Origin: JAFDVN01 sp964472275
GTDB lineage: Bacteria > Acidobacteriota > Holophagae > Holophagales > Holophagaceae
Direction of reading: 5' to 3'
NCBI GenBank assembly: GCA_964472275.1
Contig: CAYYJN010000002.1
Location: forward strand, 1 to 64,000
Length of the DNA stretch: 64,000 bases
Shown: piece after piece, positions 49,430 through 58,900 of the stretch
How positions within the stretch are numbered: position 1 is the stretch's first letter
How the letters are laid out: every line of letters starts with the position of its first letter
The notes under the pieces: model-generated
What the model was told of the DNA's origin: nothing
Databases searched by the model: none
The model's input: only the letters and a program-made list of their open reading frames with translations
Program-made: the position numbers and the translations under genes

Positions 49430-49930
49430 GACGGCCTTGAGCGCGGAAGCCGTCTCTTCGTCCAGCGAACCGTCGGGCGCGACCTTCCGGCTCACGCTCG
49501 CGATGGAGACGACGGCCGAATCCGGCAGCTTCGCGCCCATGACCCGCAGGATCTCCACCAGGTTCGCCTGAGCCAGGGACGCGCCCATAAAGGAGGGCGA
49601 GGCGTTGATGAGCAGCGTCGGTTTGTCCGTGAACTCGCCGGAGGAGACGATCCAATCCAGCGCGTTCTTTAAGGAGCCCGGCACGCCGTGGGCGTATTCG
49701 GGGCTACAGATGAGGATGCCGTCGGCTTTCGCGAGACGCGTTCGCAGATCCGCCACGGGCGCGGGCGGAGGTTCCACATCCAGATCGGGGTTGAAGTGCG
49801 GCAGGCCCGCCATGCCCGCATAAAGCGAGACCTCGACGCCAGCGGGCACCAGCGAAGCGGCCGCCCGCAGAAGCGCCGTGTTGAAGGAGCGCTCCCGCAG
49901 GCTGCCCGAGATGGCGAAGAGATGCTTCAC
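49403..49930 (-). CDS. NADPH-dependent FMN reductase
   Basis: 175 aa flavodoxin-like. FAISGSLRERSFNTALLRAA (FMN phosphate loop, about 4-23), then CSPEYAHGVPGSLKNALDW, diagnostic of the SsuE/azoreductase-like family. GTG start at 49930, 11 bases after the aldolase stop, so co-transcribed with fba. Confidence 0.9.
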   Translation of the reverse strand: MKHLFAISGSLRERSFNTALLRAAASLVPAGVEVSLYAGMAGLPHFNPDLDVEPPPAPVADLRTRLAKADGILICSPEYAHGVPGSLKNALDWIVSSGEFTDKPTLLINASPSFMGASLAQANLVEILRVMGAKLPDSAVVSIASVSRKVAPDGSLDEETASALKAVLVAFVVSL

Positions 49931-49941
49931 GCCCCGGAGGA

Positions 49942-50862
49942 TCAAGCTTTGGCGAAGATGTCCATCACATCGTGGAGCAGTTGGATCGCGTCCTTCTTGG
50001 GACGCTGGAAGGCGTTGCGGCCCATGATGGAGCCGGAGGCGCCGCCCTTGGCCAGCTCGGCGACTTCCTTGAGCACATCCTCCGTGCCCTTGGCTTCGCC
50101 ACCGCTGAAGATGATGATGCGGCGGCCGTTGAAGGCGCTGCGCACCACTTCCTTCACGCGGTCGCTGAGCGTCTCGATGGGGATGCCCGCCTTCTCGAAG
50201 GCCGCGGCGGCCTCCTTGATCTCGAGGTGCTTCTTGGGCGGCTTCACCTTGATGATGTGCGCGCCGAGCTGGGCCGCGATCTGGGCGGCGTAGCCGGCCA
50301 CATCCACGGCGGTCTCGCCTTCCTTGCTGAGGCCCGCGCCGCGAGGATAGGCCCAGAGCACCGTCGGCAGGCCCACGGCCTTGGCTTCGAGGATCAGCTC
50401 GCGGAGGTTCTCGTACTGGAGGTTGCGGTCGCCGCTGCCGGGATAGATCGTGTAGCCGATGGCGGCGCAGCCCAGGCGCAGGGCATCCTCCACCGAGCCC
50501 GTGATGGCCGAGCAGGGCTCGTGGCCCTTGGAGAGGATGTCGCTGTTGTTGAGCTTCAGGATGAGCGGGATGTCGCCCGCGTAGTCGCTGGCCACATGCT
50601 CGATGAAGCCCAGGGGCGCGGCGTAGGCGTTGCAGCCGCTCTCGATGGCCAGCTCGATGTGGTAGCGGGGGTCGTAGCCGCCGGGATTCGGCGCGAAGGA
50701 GCGCGCGGGGCCGTGCTCGAAGCCCTGGTCCACGGGCAGGATCACGAACTTGCCGGTGCCCGCGAGGCGGCCGGTGTTCATCATCCGCGCGAGATTGGCC
50801 TTCACGCCAGGATTCTCCGACGAGTACCAGGACAGGATTTCCTTCACGCGGGCGGTCGCCAT
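49942..50862 (-). CDS. Class I fructose-bisphosphate aldolase (DhnA/FbaB type)
   Basis: Cleaves fructose-1,6-bisphosphate through a Schiff base; 306 aa. FVILPVDQGFEHGPARSFAPNP, the Lys in HIIKVKPPKKH and IIFSGGEAKGTEDVL are standard. GAGG lies upstream of the ATG at 50862. Divergent from the LeuA-like gene. Confidence 0.94.
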   Translation of the reverse strand: MATARVKEILSWYSSENPGVKANLARMMNTGRLAGTGKFVILPVDQGFEHGPARSFAPNPGGYDPRYHIELAIESGCNAYAAPLGFIEHVASDYAGDIPLILKLNNSDILSKGHEPCSAITGSVEDALRLGCAAIGYTIYPGSGDRNLQYENLRELILEAKAVGLPTVLWAYPRGAGLSKEGETAVDVAGYAAQIAAQLGAHIIKVKPPKKHLEIKEAAAAFEKAGIPIETLSDRVKEVVRSAFNGRRIIIFSGGEAKGTEDVLKEVAELAKGGASGSIMGRNAFQRPKKDAIQLLHDVMDIFAKA

Positions 50863-50955
50863 GCTGCACCTCGAAGATCCAATCCTCCATGGTAGCCCAG
50901 GCGGCCCGCAAGCCCGAGCCCGGATCCCGCTGGGGAGGTGTAATCTTGGAGTGTT

Positions 50956-52164
50956 ATGAGCGCCCTGCACCGGCTCATCCACGACTGGAACGCCGGCGGC
51001 GAGGACGGCGGGCGCATCCCCATGCTCAACGACGAGACCCTGCGGGATGGGCTCCAGAGTCCTTCGGCCCTGGATCCGCCCATCGCCGCCAAGCGCGACC
51101 TGCTCCACCGGCTGGCCCGGTTGGGCGTGGACGCCATTGATCTGGGCATGCCCGGCGCCGGGCCGAAGGCCACCTCGGCCGTGAAGGCGCTGCTCACGGA
51201 AATCCGCGACCAGGGCCTCCCGCTCTATCCCAACGCCGCCGTCCGCACGGTGGAAGACGATCTGCGCCAAGTGGCGGAAATCCAGCAGCGCGTCGGGCTT
51301 CCCCTCGAAGCGGGCGCCTTTGTCGGCTCCAGTCCGGTGCGCATGGATGTGGAGGGTTGGGATCTGGCCTTCGTCGTGGACACCGTGCGGAAGGCGGTCG
51401 CCTTCTGCCGGAAGGAGCAGGTGCCCGTGATGATGGTCACGGAGGACACCACCCGCGCCCAGCCGGAAGTCATCTCCGCCATCTACAAGGCGGCGTTGGA
51501 CGAAGGCGCCCAATCCATCTGCCTTTCCGACACCTGCGGCCACGCCACGCCCCAAGGCGTGCGCAACCTCGTGCGCTACACGAAGGAGACGCTGCTCAAG
51601 GACCATCCGAAGGTGCGCTTGGATTGGCATGGACACAACGACCGCGGTCTGGGCGTCGCCAACGCCATCGCGGCCTTCGAGGCCGGCGCCGACCGCATCC
51701 ACGGGTCCATCCTCGGCATCGGCGAACGCTGCGGCAATGTGGCCATGGACCAGCTCATGGTGAACCTCATGCTCATGGGGCACTGGACCGGCGACCTCTC
51801 GGACTTGCCCGCCTTGGCCGACCGAGTCGCGGAATTGGTGGGCTACGAGATCCCCGCCAACTATCCGCTCCTGGGACGGGACGCCTTCCGCACCGGCACC
51901 GGCGTCCACGCGGCCGCCATCGTGAAGGCCCTGCGCCGCGGAGACAAGGCGCTCGCGGACGCCGTCTACTCCGGCGTGCCCGCGGCCCTCGTGAACCGGC
52001 GGCAGGAAATCGTCATCGGCCCCATGGCCGGCCACAGCAATGTCGTCTACTGGCTCGAGATGAATGGCTTCGATGTGAACCCCGAGCGCGTCGAGCGCAT
52101 CCTCGGCCTCGCCAAGAAGAGCGACCACATCCTCAGCGAAGACGAGATCCGGGCGGCGATCTGA
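50956..52164 (+). CDS. HMGL-family acyltransferase, isopropylmalate-synthase-like
   Basis: 402 aa single DRE-TIM barrel. LNDETLRDGLQSP (metal/catalytic; usual form is RDGEQ), DTCGHATPQGV, HGHNDRGLGVANAI and GIGERCGNVAMDQLM are all in order. It lacks the LeuA C-terminal regulatory domain, so homocitrate/citramalate or a short 2-isopropylmalate synthase are alternatives. Confidence 0.85.
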   Translation: MSALHRLIHDWNAGGEDGGRIPMLNDETLRDGLQSPSALDPPIAAKRDLLHRLARLGVDAIDLGMPGAGPKATSAVKALLTEIRDQGLPLYPNAAVRTVEDDLRQVAEIQQRVGLPLEAGAFVGSSPVRMDVEGWDLAFVVDTVRKAVAFCRKEQVPVMMVTEDTTRAQPEVISAIYKAALDEGAQSICLSDTCGHATPQGVRNLVRYTKETLLKDHPKVRLDWHGHNDRGLGVANAIAAFEAGADRIHGSILGIGERCGNVAMDQLMVNLMLMGHWTGDLSDLPALADRVAELVGYEIPANYPLLGRDAFRTGTGVHAAAIVKALRRGDKALADAVYSGVPAALVNRRQEIVIGPMAGHSNVVYWLEMNGFDVNPERVERILGLAKKSDHILSEDEIRAAI

Positions 52165-52177
52165 TGAAAAAGCACCA

Positions 52178-52258
52178 CGCGGAGGGCAGCGGAGAAGCGG
52201 AGGGCAGCGGAGAACTGAACTTTCTCTGCTGCCCTCCGCTTCTCCGCTTTGCTCCGCG
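52178..52258. repeat. GCGGAG-word hairpin before dnaG
   Basis: Left arm 52178-52214 (GCGGAGGGCA, GCGGAGAA repeated); right arm 52224-52258 is a near-perfect inverse. It occupies almost the whole gap before dnaG, in the expected 5' leader. Confidence 0.85.
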
Positions 52259-52276
52259 TAATCGCAGTTCCCACGG

Positions 52277-54013
52277 ATGGTCTCGATGAAAGACCGGGAG
52301 ATCGTCGAACAGGTGAAGGACGCGACGGATCTGGTCGCGCTCGTGGGGCAGGCTGTGAAGCTGAAGAAGAGCGGCGCGGCGTGGAGCGGGCTTTGCCCTT
52401 TCCATTCGGAGCGCTCGCCGAGCTTCCAGGTGGTGCCTCAGCGGGGCTTCTACCACTGCTTCGGCTGCGGCAAGCACGGCGACGCGTTCACCTGGGTCAT
52501 GGAGCGCGAAGGCCTCACCTTCCCCGAAGCGTTGGACCTGCTCGCGCGGCAGGCGGGAATCACGCTGCCGGAGCGGCGTGAGCGGCCCAAGGAAGTCCTC
52601 GACCACGAGGAGCGGCTGCGGACCGTGCTGGAAGCGGCCCAGACCTTCTACCAGCAGGAGCTTTCCCGCAGCGAGGCGGCGCTCACCTACCTGAAAGGTC
52701 GCGGCATCACGGAGGCCTTCGCGAAGGAGGCCGGATTCGGCGCGGCGCCGGACGCCTGGGACAAGCTCGTGACCCATCTCCGCCGCCTCGACATCAGCGC
52801 GGATCTCATCGAGCAGGCGGGCCTCGCCTCCCGCAGCGAGCGCGGCACGCAGATTGATTTCCTCCGCAACCGCCTCACCATCCCCATCCACGACGCCCGC
52901 GGCCGCCTCGTGGCCTTCGGCGGGCGCGTCTTGGGAGATGAGAAGCCCAAGTACCTGAACACGCGGGAAACGCCGCTCTTCAAGAAGGGCTCGACGCTCT
53001 TCGGCATGCACCGCGCCAAGGGCGCGCTGCGAGATGGCGCCCTCGTGGTGGAGGGCTATTTCGATGTGCTCCAACTCCAGCAGGAAGGCCTGGCCGGCGT
53101 CGTGGCGCCGCTCGGGACGGCGCTCACCGAGGATCACCTGCACCAGGTCCACCGCTTCACCAAGCGGCTCGTGCTGTGCTTCGACGGCGACGCCGCGGGC
53201 CGCCGCGCCATGGAGAAGAGCCTGCGCCTCTCGCTGCCCATGGGCTTCGAAGTGCGTCTGTTGGAACTGCCCTCGGGCGAAGATCCGGACACTTGGTGCA
53301 TGAAGATCGGCGCGCAGGCCTTCGGCGATCTGCTCCGCAAAGCGCCGGACTGGGCCAGCTTCGTCATCAACCGCGCGATGGAGGGCAAGGACGCCCGGCG
53401 GGTGACGGAACGCATGGAGGCTTTCCGCGAACTCCAGACCTACCTTCCCCACCTCCCCAACGCGCCAGAAACCCAGGAATTGCTGGCGAGCCTCGCCCAT
53501 CAGCTTCAGGTGCCCATGAGCGAGCTGGACCGCGTCCGCAAAGGCGCTTCGGGAAACCAGGCGATGCCGCTCTCACCCCGCCCGGAGGCGCGCACCGCGC
53601 TGGATGACGCCGTCCGGTCCCTCCTGCTGCTTTGCCGGGCGGGCCACCTGTCGCGGGTTCAAGCGGCTCCGCCCGCCTGGTGGGAGGGCCTGGAAGGCGC
53701 CTCCGTGCTCCAGGCCCTCCTGGATGCCGAAGGCGAGGAGGACGCCCTGCCCGGCGAGTTGCTGGCGCTCATCCGCGGCCTGGAGGCCCAGGTCTCCCGA
53801 CGGGATGAGCTGGACGCCGCCTTGGATCCGGAACCGGTGTTGGGGCGGGTGGAGGCCCAGTTCGTGGACCGGGAGATCCGGACCCTCCAGCGGCAACTTC
53901 AGGAACCGCGGGTGCTGGCCGACAAGGAAGTGCAGGGGCGCCTGGAAGCCCGCCTTTCCGGACTGTTGGCCCGCAAAAGCCAATTGGCCCGTCAATTGCG
54001 TGCCTCCCGTTAG
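52277..54013 (+). CDS. dnaG: DNA primase
   Basis: Synthesises primers for replication. CHC2 zinc finger CPFHSERSPSF...CFGCGKHG (about 41-68), TOPRIM with VVEGYFDVLQLQQEG and LCFDGDAAG. The C-terminus is shorter/variable with a helical DnaB-interaction-like region. 578 aa. ATG 52277 or ATG 52286; no clear ribosome site because the repeat hairpin ends 18 bases upstream. Followed by rpoD, the common macromolecular-synthesis order. Confidence 0.96.
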   Translation: MVSMKDREIVEQVKDATDLVALVGQAVKLKKSGAAWSGLCPFHSERSPSFQVVPQRGFYHCFGCGKHGDAFTWVMEREGLTFPEALDLLARQAGITLPERRERPKEVLDHEERLRTVLEAAQTFYQQELSRSEAALTYLKGRGITEAFAKEAGFGAAPDAWDKLVTHLRRLDISADLIEQAGLASRSERGTQIDFLRNRLTIPIHDARGRLVAFGGRVLGDEKPKYLNTRETPLFKKGSTLFGMHRAKGALRDGALVVEGYFDVLQLQQEGLAGVVAPLGTALTEDHLHQVHRFTKRLVLCFDGDAAGRRAMEKSLRLSLPMGFEVRLLELPSGEDPDTWCMKIGAQAFGDLLRKAPDWASFVINRAMEGKDARRVTERMEAFRELQTYLPHLPNAPETQELLASLAHQLQVPMSELDRVRKGASGNQAMPLSPRPEARTALDDAVRSLLLLCRAGHLSRVQAAPPAWWEGLEGASVLQALLDAEGEEDALPGELLALIRGLEAQVSRRDELDAALDPEPVLGRVEAQFVDREIRTLQRQLQEPRVLADKEVQGRLEARLSGLLARKSQLARQLRASR

Positions 54014-54035
54014 CATCCTCCTGACAATCCAGCCC

Positions 54036-54063
54036 TTGCGCGATGGCGCAAACATTCCATACT
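54036..54063 (+). promoter_or_regulatory. Promoter of rpoD
   Basis: TTGCGC (54036-54041) and CATACT (54058-54063), spacer 16. Downstream, CACACTG-GTCT-CAGTGTG (54084-54101) forms a perfect 7-bp leader hairpin. Confidence 0.5.
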
Positions 54064-54164
54064 GAATGGTTCCGGCCCGAACCCACACTGGTCTCAGTGT
54101 GTCCGGGCGTGTCCGGCGGCCTCTCCACCCGTGCAGCCTTCCGGTCTCTTTCGTTGAGGATTGA

Positions 54165-55892
<1,728 letters not shown>

Positions 55893-55932
55893 CAGCGGGA
55901 ACGGCTTTCGAGTGGGACTGCGAATTTGTGAG

Positions 55933-55972
55933 CCGAGGTCCGAATGGACCTCGGGCACATCCCGAAGGGATG
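55933..55972. repeat. Two palindromes between the rpoD 3'-end copies
   Basis: CCGAGGTCC-GAAT-GGACCTCGG (55933-55954) and CATCCC-GAA-GGGATG (55958-55972). Same kind of short palindrome as found by the biotin-carrier duplication. Confidence 0.8.
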
Positions 55973-55980
55973 CGAACAGG

Positions 55981-56028
55981 ATCAGGCACCCCCGCTATTC
56001 GAAGACCCTCAAGGCGTTCCTGGGCTGA
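55981..56028 (+). pseudogene. Second, differently coded copy of the rpoD 3' end
   Basis: Encodes IRHPRYSKTLKAFLG and a TGA, identical in protein to the rpoD end but with GC-rich codons (for example AAG ACC, GCG, CTG, GGC against AAA ACA, GCA, CTC, GGA). It matches the codon habit of the genome better than the in-frame copy. Looks like the original gene end displaced by a small insert carrying its own version of the tail. Confidence 0.8.
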
Positions 56029-56047
56029 TCCAGGCCCGCGCTTCGTC

Positions 56048-56075
56048 AAGCCCCCGCACGCGCGGGGGCTTTTCG
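56048..56075 (+). terminator. Strong intrinsic terminator after rpoD
   Basis: AAGCCCCCGC-ACGC-GCGGGGGCTT followed by TTCGTTT. It is only 20 bases beyond the second rpoD tail. Confidence 0.85.
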
Positions 56076-56089
56076 TTTAGGCTCTTCCC

Positions 56090-57715
56090 ATGCCCGCAGC
56101 CTCCCGTTCCAGCGCCTGGGAACCCCTGAAGAACCGCGCCTTCGCCATCCTCATCACCGCGAATGTCGCATCCAACATCGGGACCTGGATCCAGAATGTG
56201 GGCGAGAAGTGGCAGATGGCGGAGCTGACGCGCTCGCCCCTGCTCATCTCCCTCATCGAGACGGGCACGACGCTGCCTATCCTCTTCCTCGCCCTGGCGG
56301 CGGGCGCGCTTGCCGACATCGTGGACCGGCGGAAGCTCCTGCTCGCGGCTCAGACCTACATGCTGGTCGTGGCGGCGACGCTCTCCGCGCTCACCTTCGC
56401 GGGCCTCATCACGCCCACGGTGCTCATCGTCATGTCGCTGCTGCTGGGCGTGGGATCGGCGCTCACGCAGCCCGCCTGGCAGGCCATCGTCCCGGAGTTG
56501 CTGCCCAGGGAGCAGATCGCCAACGGCGTCGCGCTCAATTCAGCGGGCTTCAACGCGAGCCGCGCGATCGGCCCGGCCATCGGCGGCTTCATCGTCGGCC
56601 TCTTCGGCCCCGCCTGGGCCTTCGCGCTCAACTCCCTCAGCTTCCTCGCCGTGGTCGGCGCGCTGTGGCAATGGAAGCGCGTCGCGACGACCCAGGATCT
56701 TCCCGGCGAGCGCTTCATGGGCGCGGTGAAGGTGGGCATCCGCTATGCGCGCCACAGCCGCCCGCTCCAGATCATTCTCTGGCGAGCGGTGGCCTTCGTC
56801 TTCTTCACCGGCATCATCTTCAGCCTGCTGCCCAGCCTCGCTATCCATCACCTGCACGACAGTTCCGAGGGCTTCGGCCTATTGCTGGGCTGCATCGGCG
56901 CGGGCGCGGTCACCTCCACGGCCTTCCTGCCCCGCCTTCGCGCGCGCATGGCGACGAACCGCCTGCTCCTGATCTTCCACCTGCTCGCGGTGGCGGGCAT
57001 CACCGCCCTCGGGTTCTCAACCCATGACTGGATGGCGGCCGTGGCGCTCTTCGCCTGCGGCATGAGCTGGCTTTCCGTGCTCTCCACGGTGAACACCGCC
57101 ATCCAACTCTCGGTGCCGTCTTGGGTGAAGGCCCGCGCCTTTGGTTGCTACACCATGGCCTGGGGCGGCTCCCTCGCGATCGGAGCGACCTTCTGGGGCG
57201 CGGTGGCCATGCGCTTCGGCATCCGCGGGGCCTTCATCGCCTCGGGCGTCGGCCTGCTCCTCGCGACGATCCTCGTCCACCGCCTCAAGATCGAGGCGCT
57301 GGATCATGAGCCGGACCTCACGCCCCACCGCGCGGCGCCCCATCCCGACCAGGGCATAGACCCGGAAGCCGGTCCCATCCTCATCCAGCTTGAATACCGG
57401 ATCCGGCCGGAGGATCGGGACGCCTTCCGCGCCGCCATGCGGGAAGTCCGCCGCATCCGCAAGCGGGATGGCGCCATCCGCTGGTCCCTCTTCGAAGATC
57501 CGGACGCGAAGTCCAAGGGCCTCGTGGCCTTCCAGGAAAGCTTCGTGAGCGCGAGCTGGGGCGAGCATCTCCGCCAGCACCACCGCGCCACCATGGAGGA
57601 CCGGGAGATCTTCGCCAAGGCTTATCACATGGACCCGGAAGGCCGCCCCCGCATCCGCCATCTCCTGGCCGCTTGGGACGAACCCGAAGCGCTCCTTGAC
57701 CGGATCTGGGAGTGA
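56090..57715 (+). CDS. MFS exporter (MFS_3/EntS-like) with extra C-terminal domain
   Basis: 541 aa. Twelve hydrophobic segments in the first 420 residues, starting WEPLKNRAFAILITANVASNIGTWIQNVGEKW; ADIVDRRKLLL is the loop 2-3 motif. Residues after about 430 (ILIQLEYRIRPEDRDAFRAAMREVRR) form a ferredoxin-like ABM/monooxygenase fold. Substrate unknown. Confidence 0.87.
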   Translation: MPAASRSSAWEPLKNRAFAILITANVASNIGTWIQNVGEKWQMAELTRSPLLISLIETGTTLPILFLALAAGALADIVDRRKLLLAAQTYMLVVAATLSALTFAGLITPTVLIVMSLLLGVGSALTQPAWQAIVPELLPREQIANGVALNSAGFNASRAIGPAIGGFIVGLFGPAWAFALNSLSFLAVVGALWQWKRVATTQDLPGERFMGAVKVGIRYARHSRPLQIILWRAVAFVFFTGIIFSLLPSLAIHHLHDSSEGFGLLLGCIGAGAVTSTAFLPRLRARMATNRLLLIFHLLAVAGITALGFSTHDWMAAVALFACGMSWLSVLSTVNTAIQLSVPSWVKARAFGCYTMAWGGSLAIGATFWGAVAMRFGIRGAFIASGVGLLLATILVHRLKIEALDHEPDLTPHRAAPHPDQGIDPEAGPILIQLEYRIRPEDRDAFRAAMREVRRIRKRDGAIRWSLFEDPDAKSKGLVAFQESFVSASWGEHLRQHHRATMEDREIFAKAYHMDPEGRPRIRHLLAAWDEPEALLDRIWE

Positions 57716-57719
57716 AGCG

Positions 57720-57771
57720 GGCCGCGGACCTCGGGCCTCCGGAATCCTCTCCCTTCCCGTGGCCCGAGGCC
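57720..57771. repeat. Short heptad-type hairpin
   Basis: Left heptads GGCCGCG GACCTCG GGCCTCC (57720-57740), right CGAGGCC (57765-57771). Confidence 0.6.
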
Positions 57772-57822
57772 CTGGTTGACCACAACGCCTCCGCCTTGCG
57801 ACCCTGAGGAGAGGCTCCCTCC

Positions 57823-58791
57823 GTGCTTTCCAAAGATCAGATGCTGGGCAAATACCAGATCCTCGACCGGTTGGGGTCGGGGGGCTTCGGCGCGGTCTAC
57901 CTGGCGATGGACACCTGGGTGAATCGCCGCGTCGCGCTCAAAGTGCCGCACCAGCAGCAGGACGAGATCGTGGATCAGCTGAAAGAGGCGCGCATCATGG
58001 CCGCGCTCAAGCACCCGAACATCGTCGAGCTCATCACCACCGAGCGGAAGAACGGCGTCTTCTTCATGGTGCTGGAATACATTGACGGCGAAAGCCTGGA
58101 CCGCATGGTGCGCCGCGAGCGCACGCTCCATCCTTCCCGCGCGCTGGAGATCGGGATGGATGTGGCCTCCGCCATCACCTTCGCCCACGGCCACCAGATC
58201 CTGCACCGCGATCTGCGCCCGGCCAACATCCTCGTCACCAAGGAGGGCGTGGCGAAGGTGACGGATTTCGGAACGAGCCGCGTGCTGGAGATGCAGCATG
58301 TGCCCTTCGCGCCCACGCGCATCGGCTCGCCGCCCTACATGGCGCCGGAGCATTTCCGCGGCCGCGCGGTGTTCCAATCGGACCTGTGGAGCATCGGCAT
58401 CACGCTCTACGAGCTGCTCACCGGCACCGTGCCCTTCTACGACGCGGATCCGCTGAAGATCGCCCAGGCCCAGACCACCCAGGAGATCGTCGCGCCGCAC
58501 AACCGCAATCCGGCGGTGCCCAAGGCGCTTTCCGATGTGGTGATGAAGGCGCTGTCCGTGAATCTCGGCGACCGCTACCTCAGCGCCCGCGCCATGCTCG
58601 ACGACCTCACGCGCCTGCGCCAAGGCGTGAACAAGGACACGCGGCCACTTGGCGCCGCCATCGCGCCCGTGCCATCCTCCGGTCCGCATCCGACCCTCAA
58701 GAGCGCCACCCAGCAGCGCCTCTGCAAGTACTGCTACAAGCCCCTGCCCCGCATGGCCACCTCCTGCCCCAGCTGCGGGGAGAAGAATTGA
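57823..58791 (+). CDS. Ser/Thr protein kinase with C-terminal zinc ribbon
   Basis: 322 aa. Gly-rich loop LGSGGFGAVYL, catalytic Lys in VALKVP, catalytic loop HRDLRPANIL (residues 128-137; Arg replaces the usual Lys two after the Asp), DFGTSR, and APEHF. The C-terminus has CKYC and CPSCGEKN knuckles. GTG start with GAGGAGAGG upstream. No transmembrane or PASTA region. The Lys-to-Arg exchange may alter catalysis. Confidence 0.88.
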   Translation: MLSKDQMLGKYQILDRLGSGGFGAVYLAMDTWVNRRVALKVPHQQQDEIVDQLKEARIMAALKHPNIVELITTERKNGVFFMVLEYIDGESLDRMVRRERTLHPSRALEIGMDVASAITFAHGHQILHRDLRPANILVTKEGVAKVTDFGTSRVLEMQHVPFAPTRIGSPPYMAPEHFRGRAVFQSDLWSIGITLYELLTGTVPFYDADPLKIAQAQTTQEIVAPHNRNPAVPKALSDVVMKALSVNLGDRYLSARAMLDDLTRLRQGVNKDTRPLGAAIAPVPSSGPHPTLKSATQQRLCKYCYKPLPRMATSCPSCGEKN

Positions 58792-58805
58792 CCAGGGCCG
58801 CCGCG

Positions 58806-58882
58806 GGCCGCGGGCCACAGGCCACGGGCCGAAGTGGCCCAGGCCATTCCAGCCCGGAGCCAGAGGCCCGAAGCCTGAGGCC
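58806..58882. repeat. Heptad-arm element (GGCC-rich variant)
   Basis: Left GGCCGCG GGCCACA GGCCACG GGCCGAA (58806-58833); right AGAGGCC CGAAGCC TGAGGCC (58862-58882), the inverse of GGCCTCA GGCTTCG GGCCTCT. Confidence 0.75.
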
Positions 58883-58883
58883 C

Positions 58884-58900
58884 CAGCGGCGGAGCCGCTG
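58884..58900 (+). promoter_or_regulatory. Hairpin presenting the tamB ribosome site
   Basis: CAGCGGC-GGA-GCCGCTG, a perfect 7-bp stem ending right at the ATG; GGAG straddles the loop. Folding could gate translation. Confidence 0.5.
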
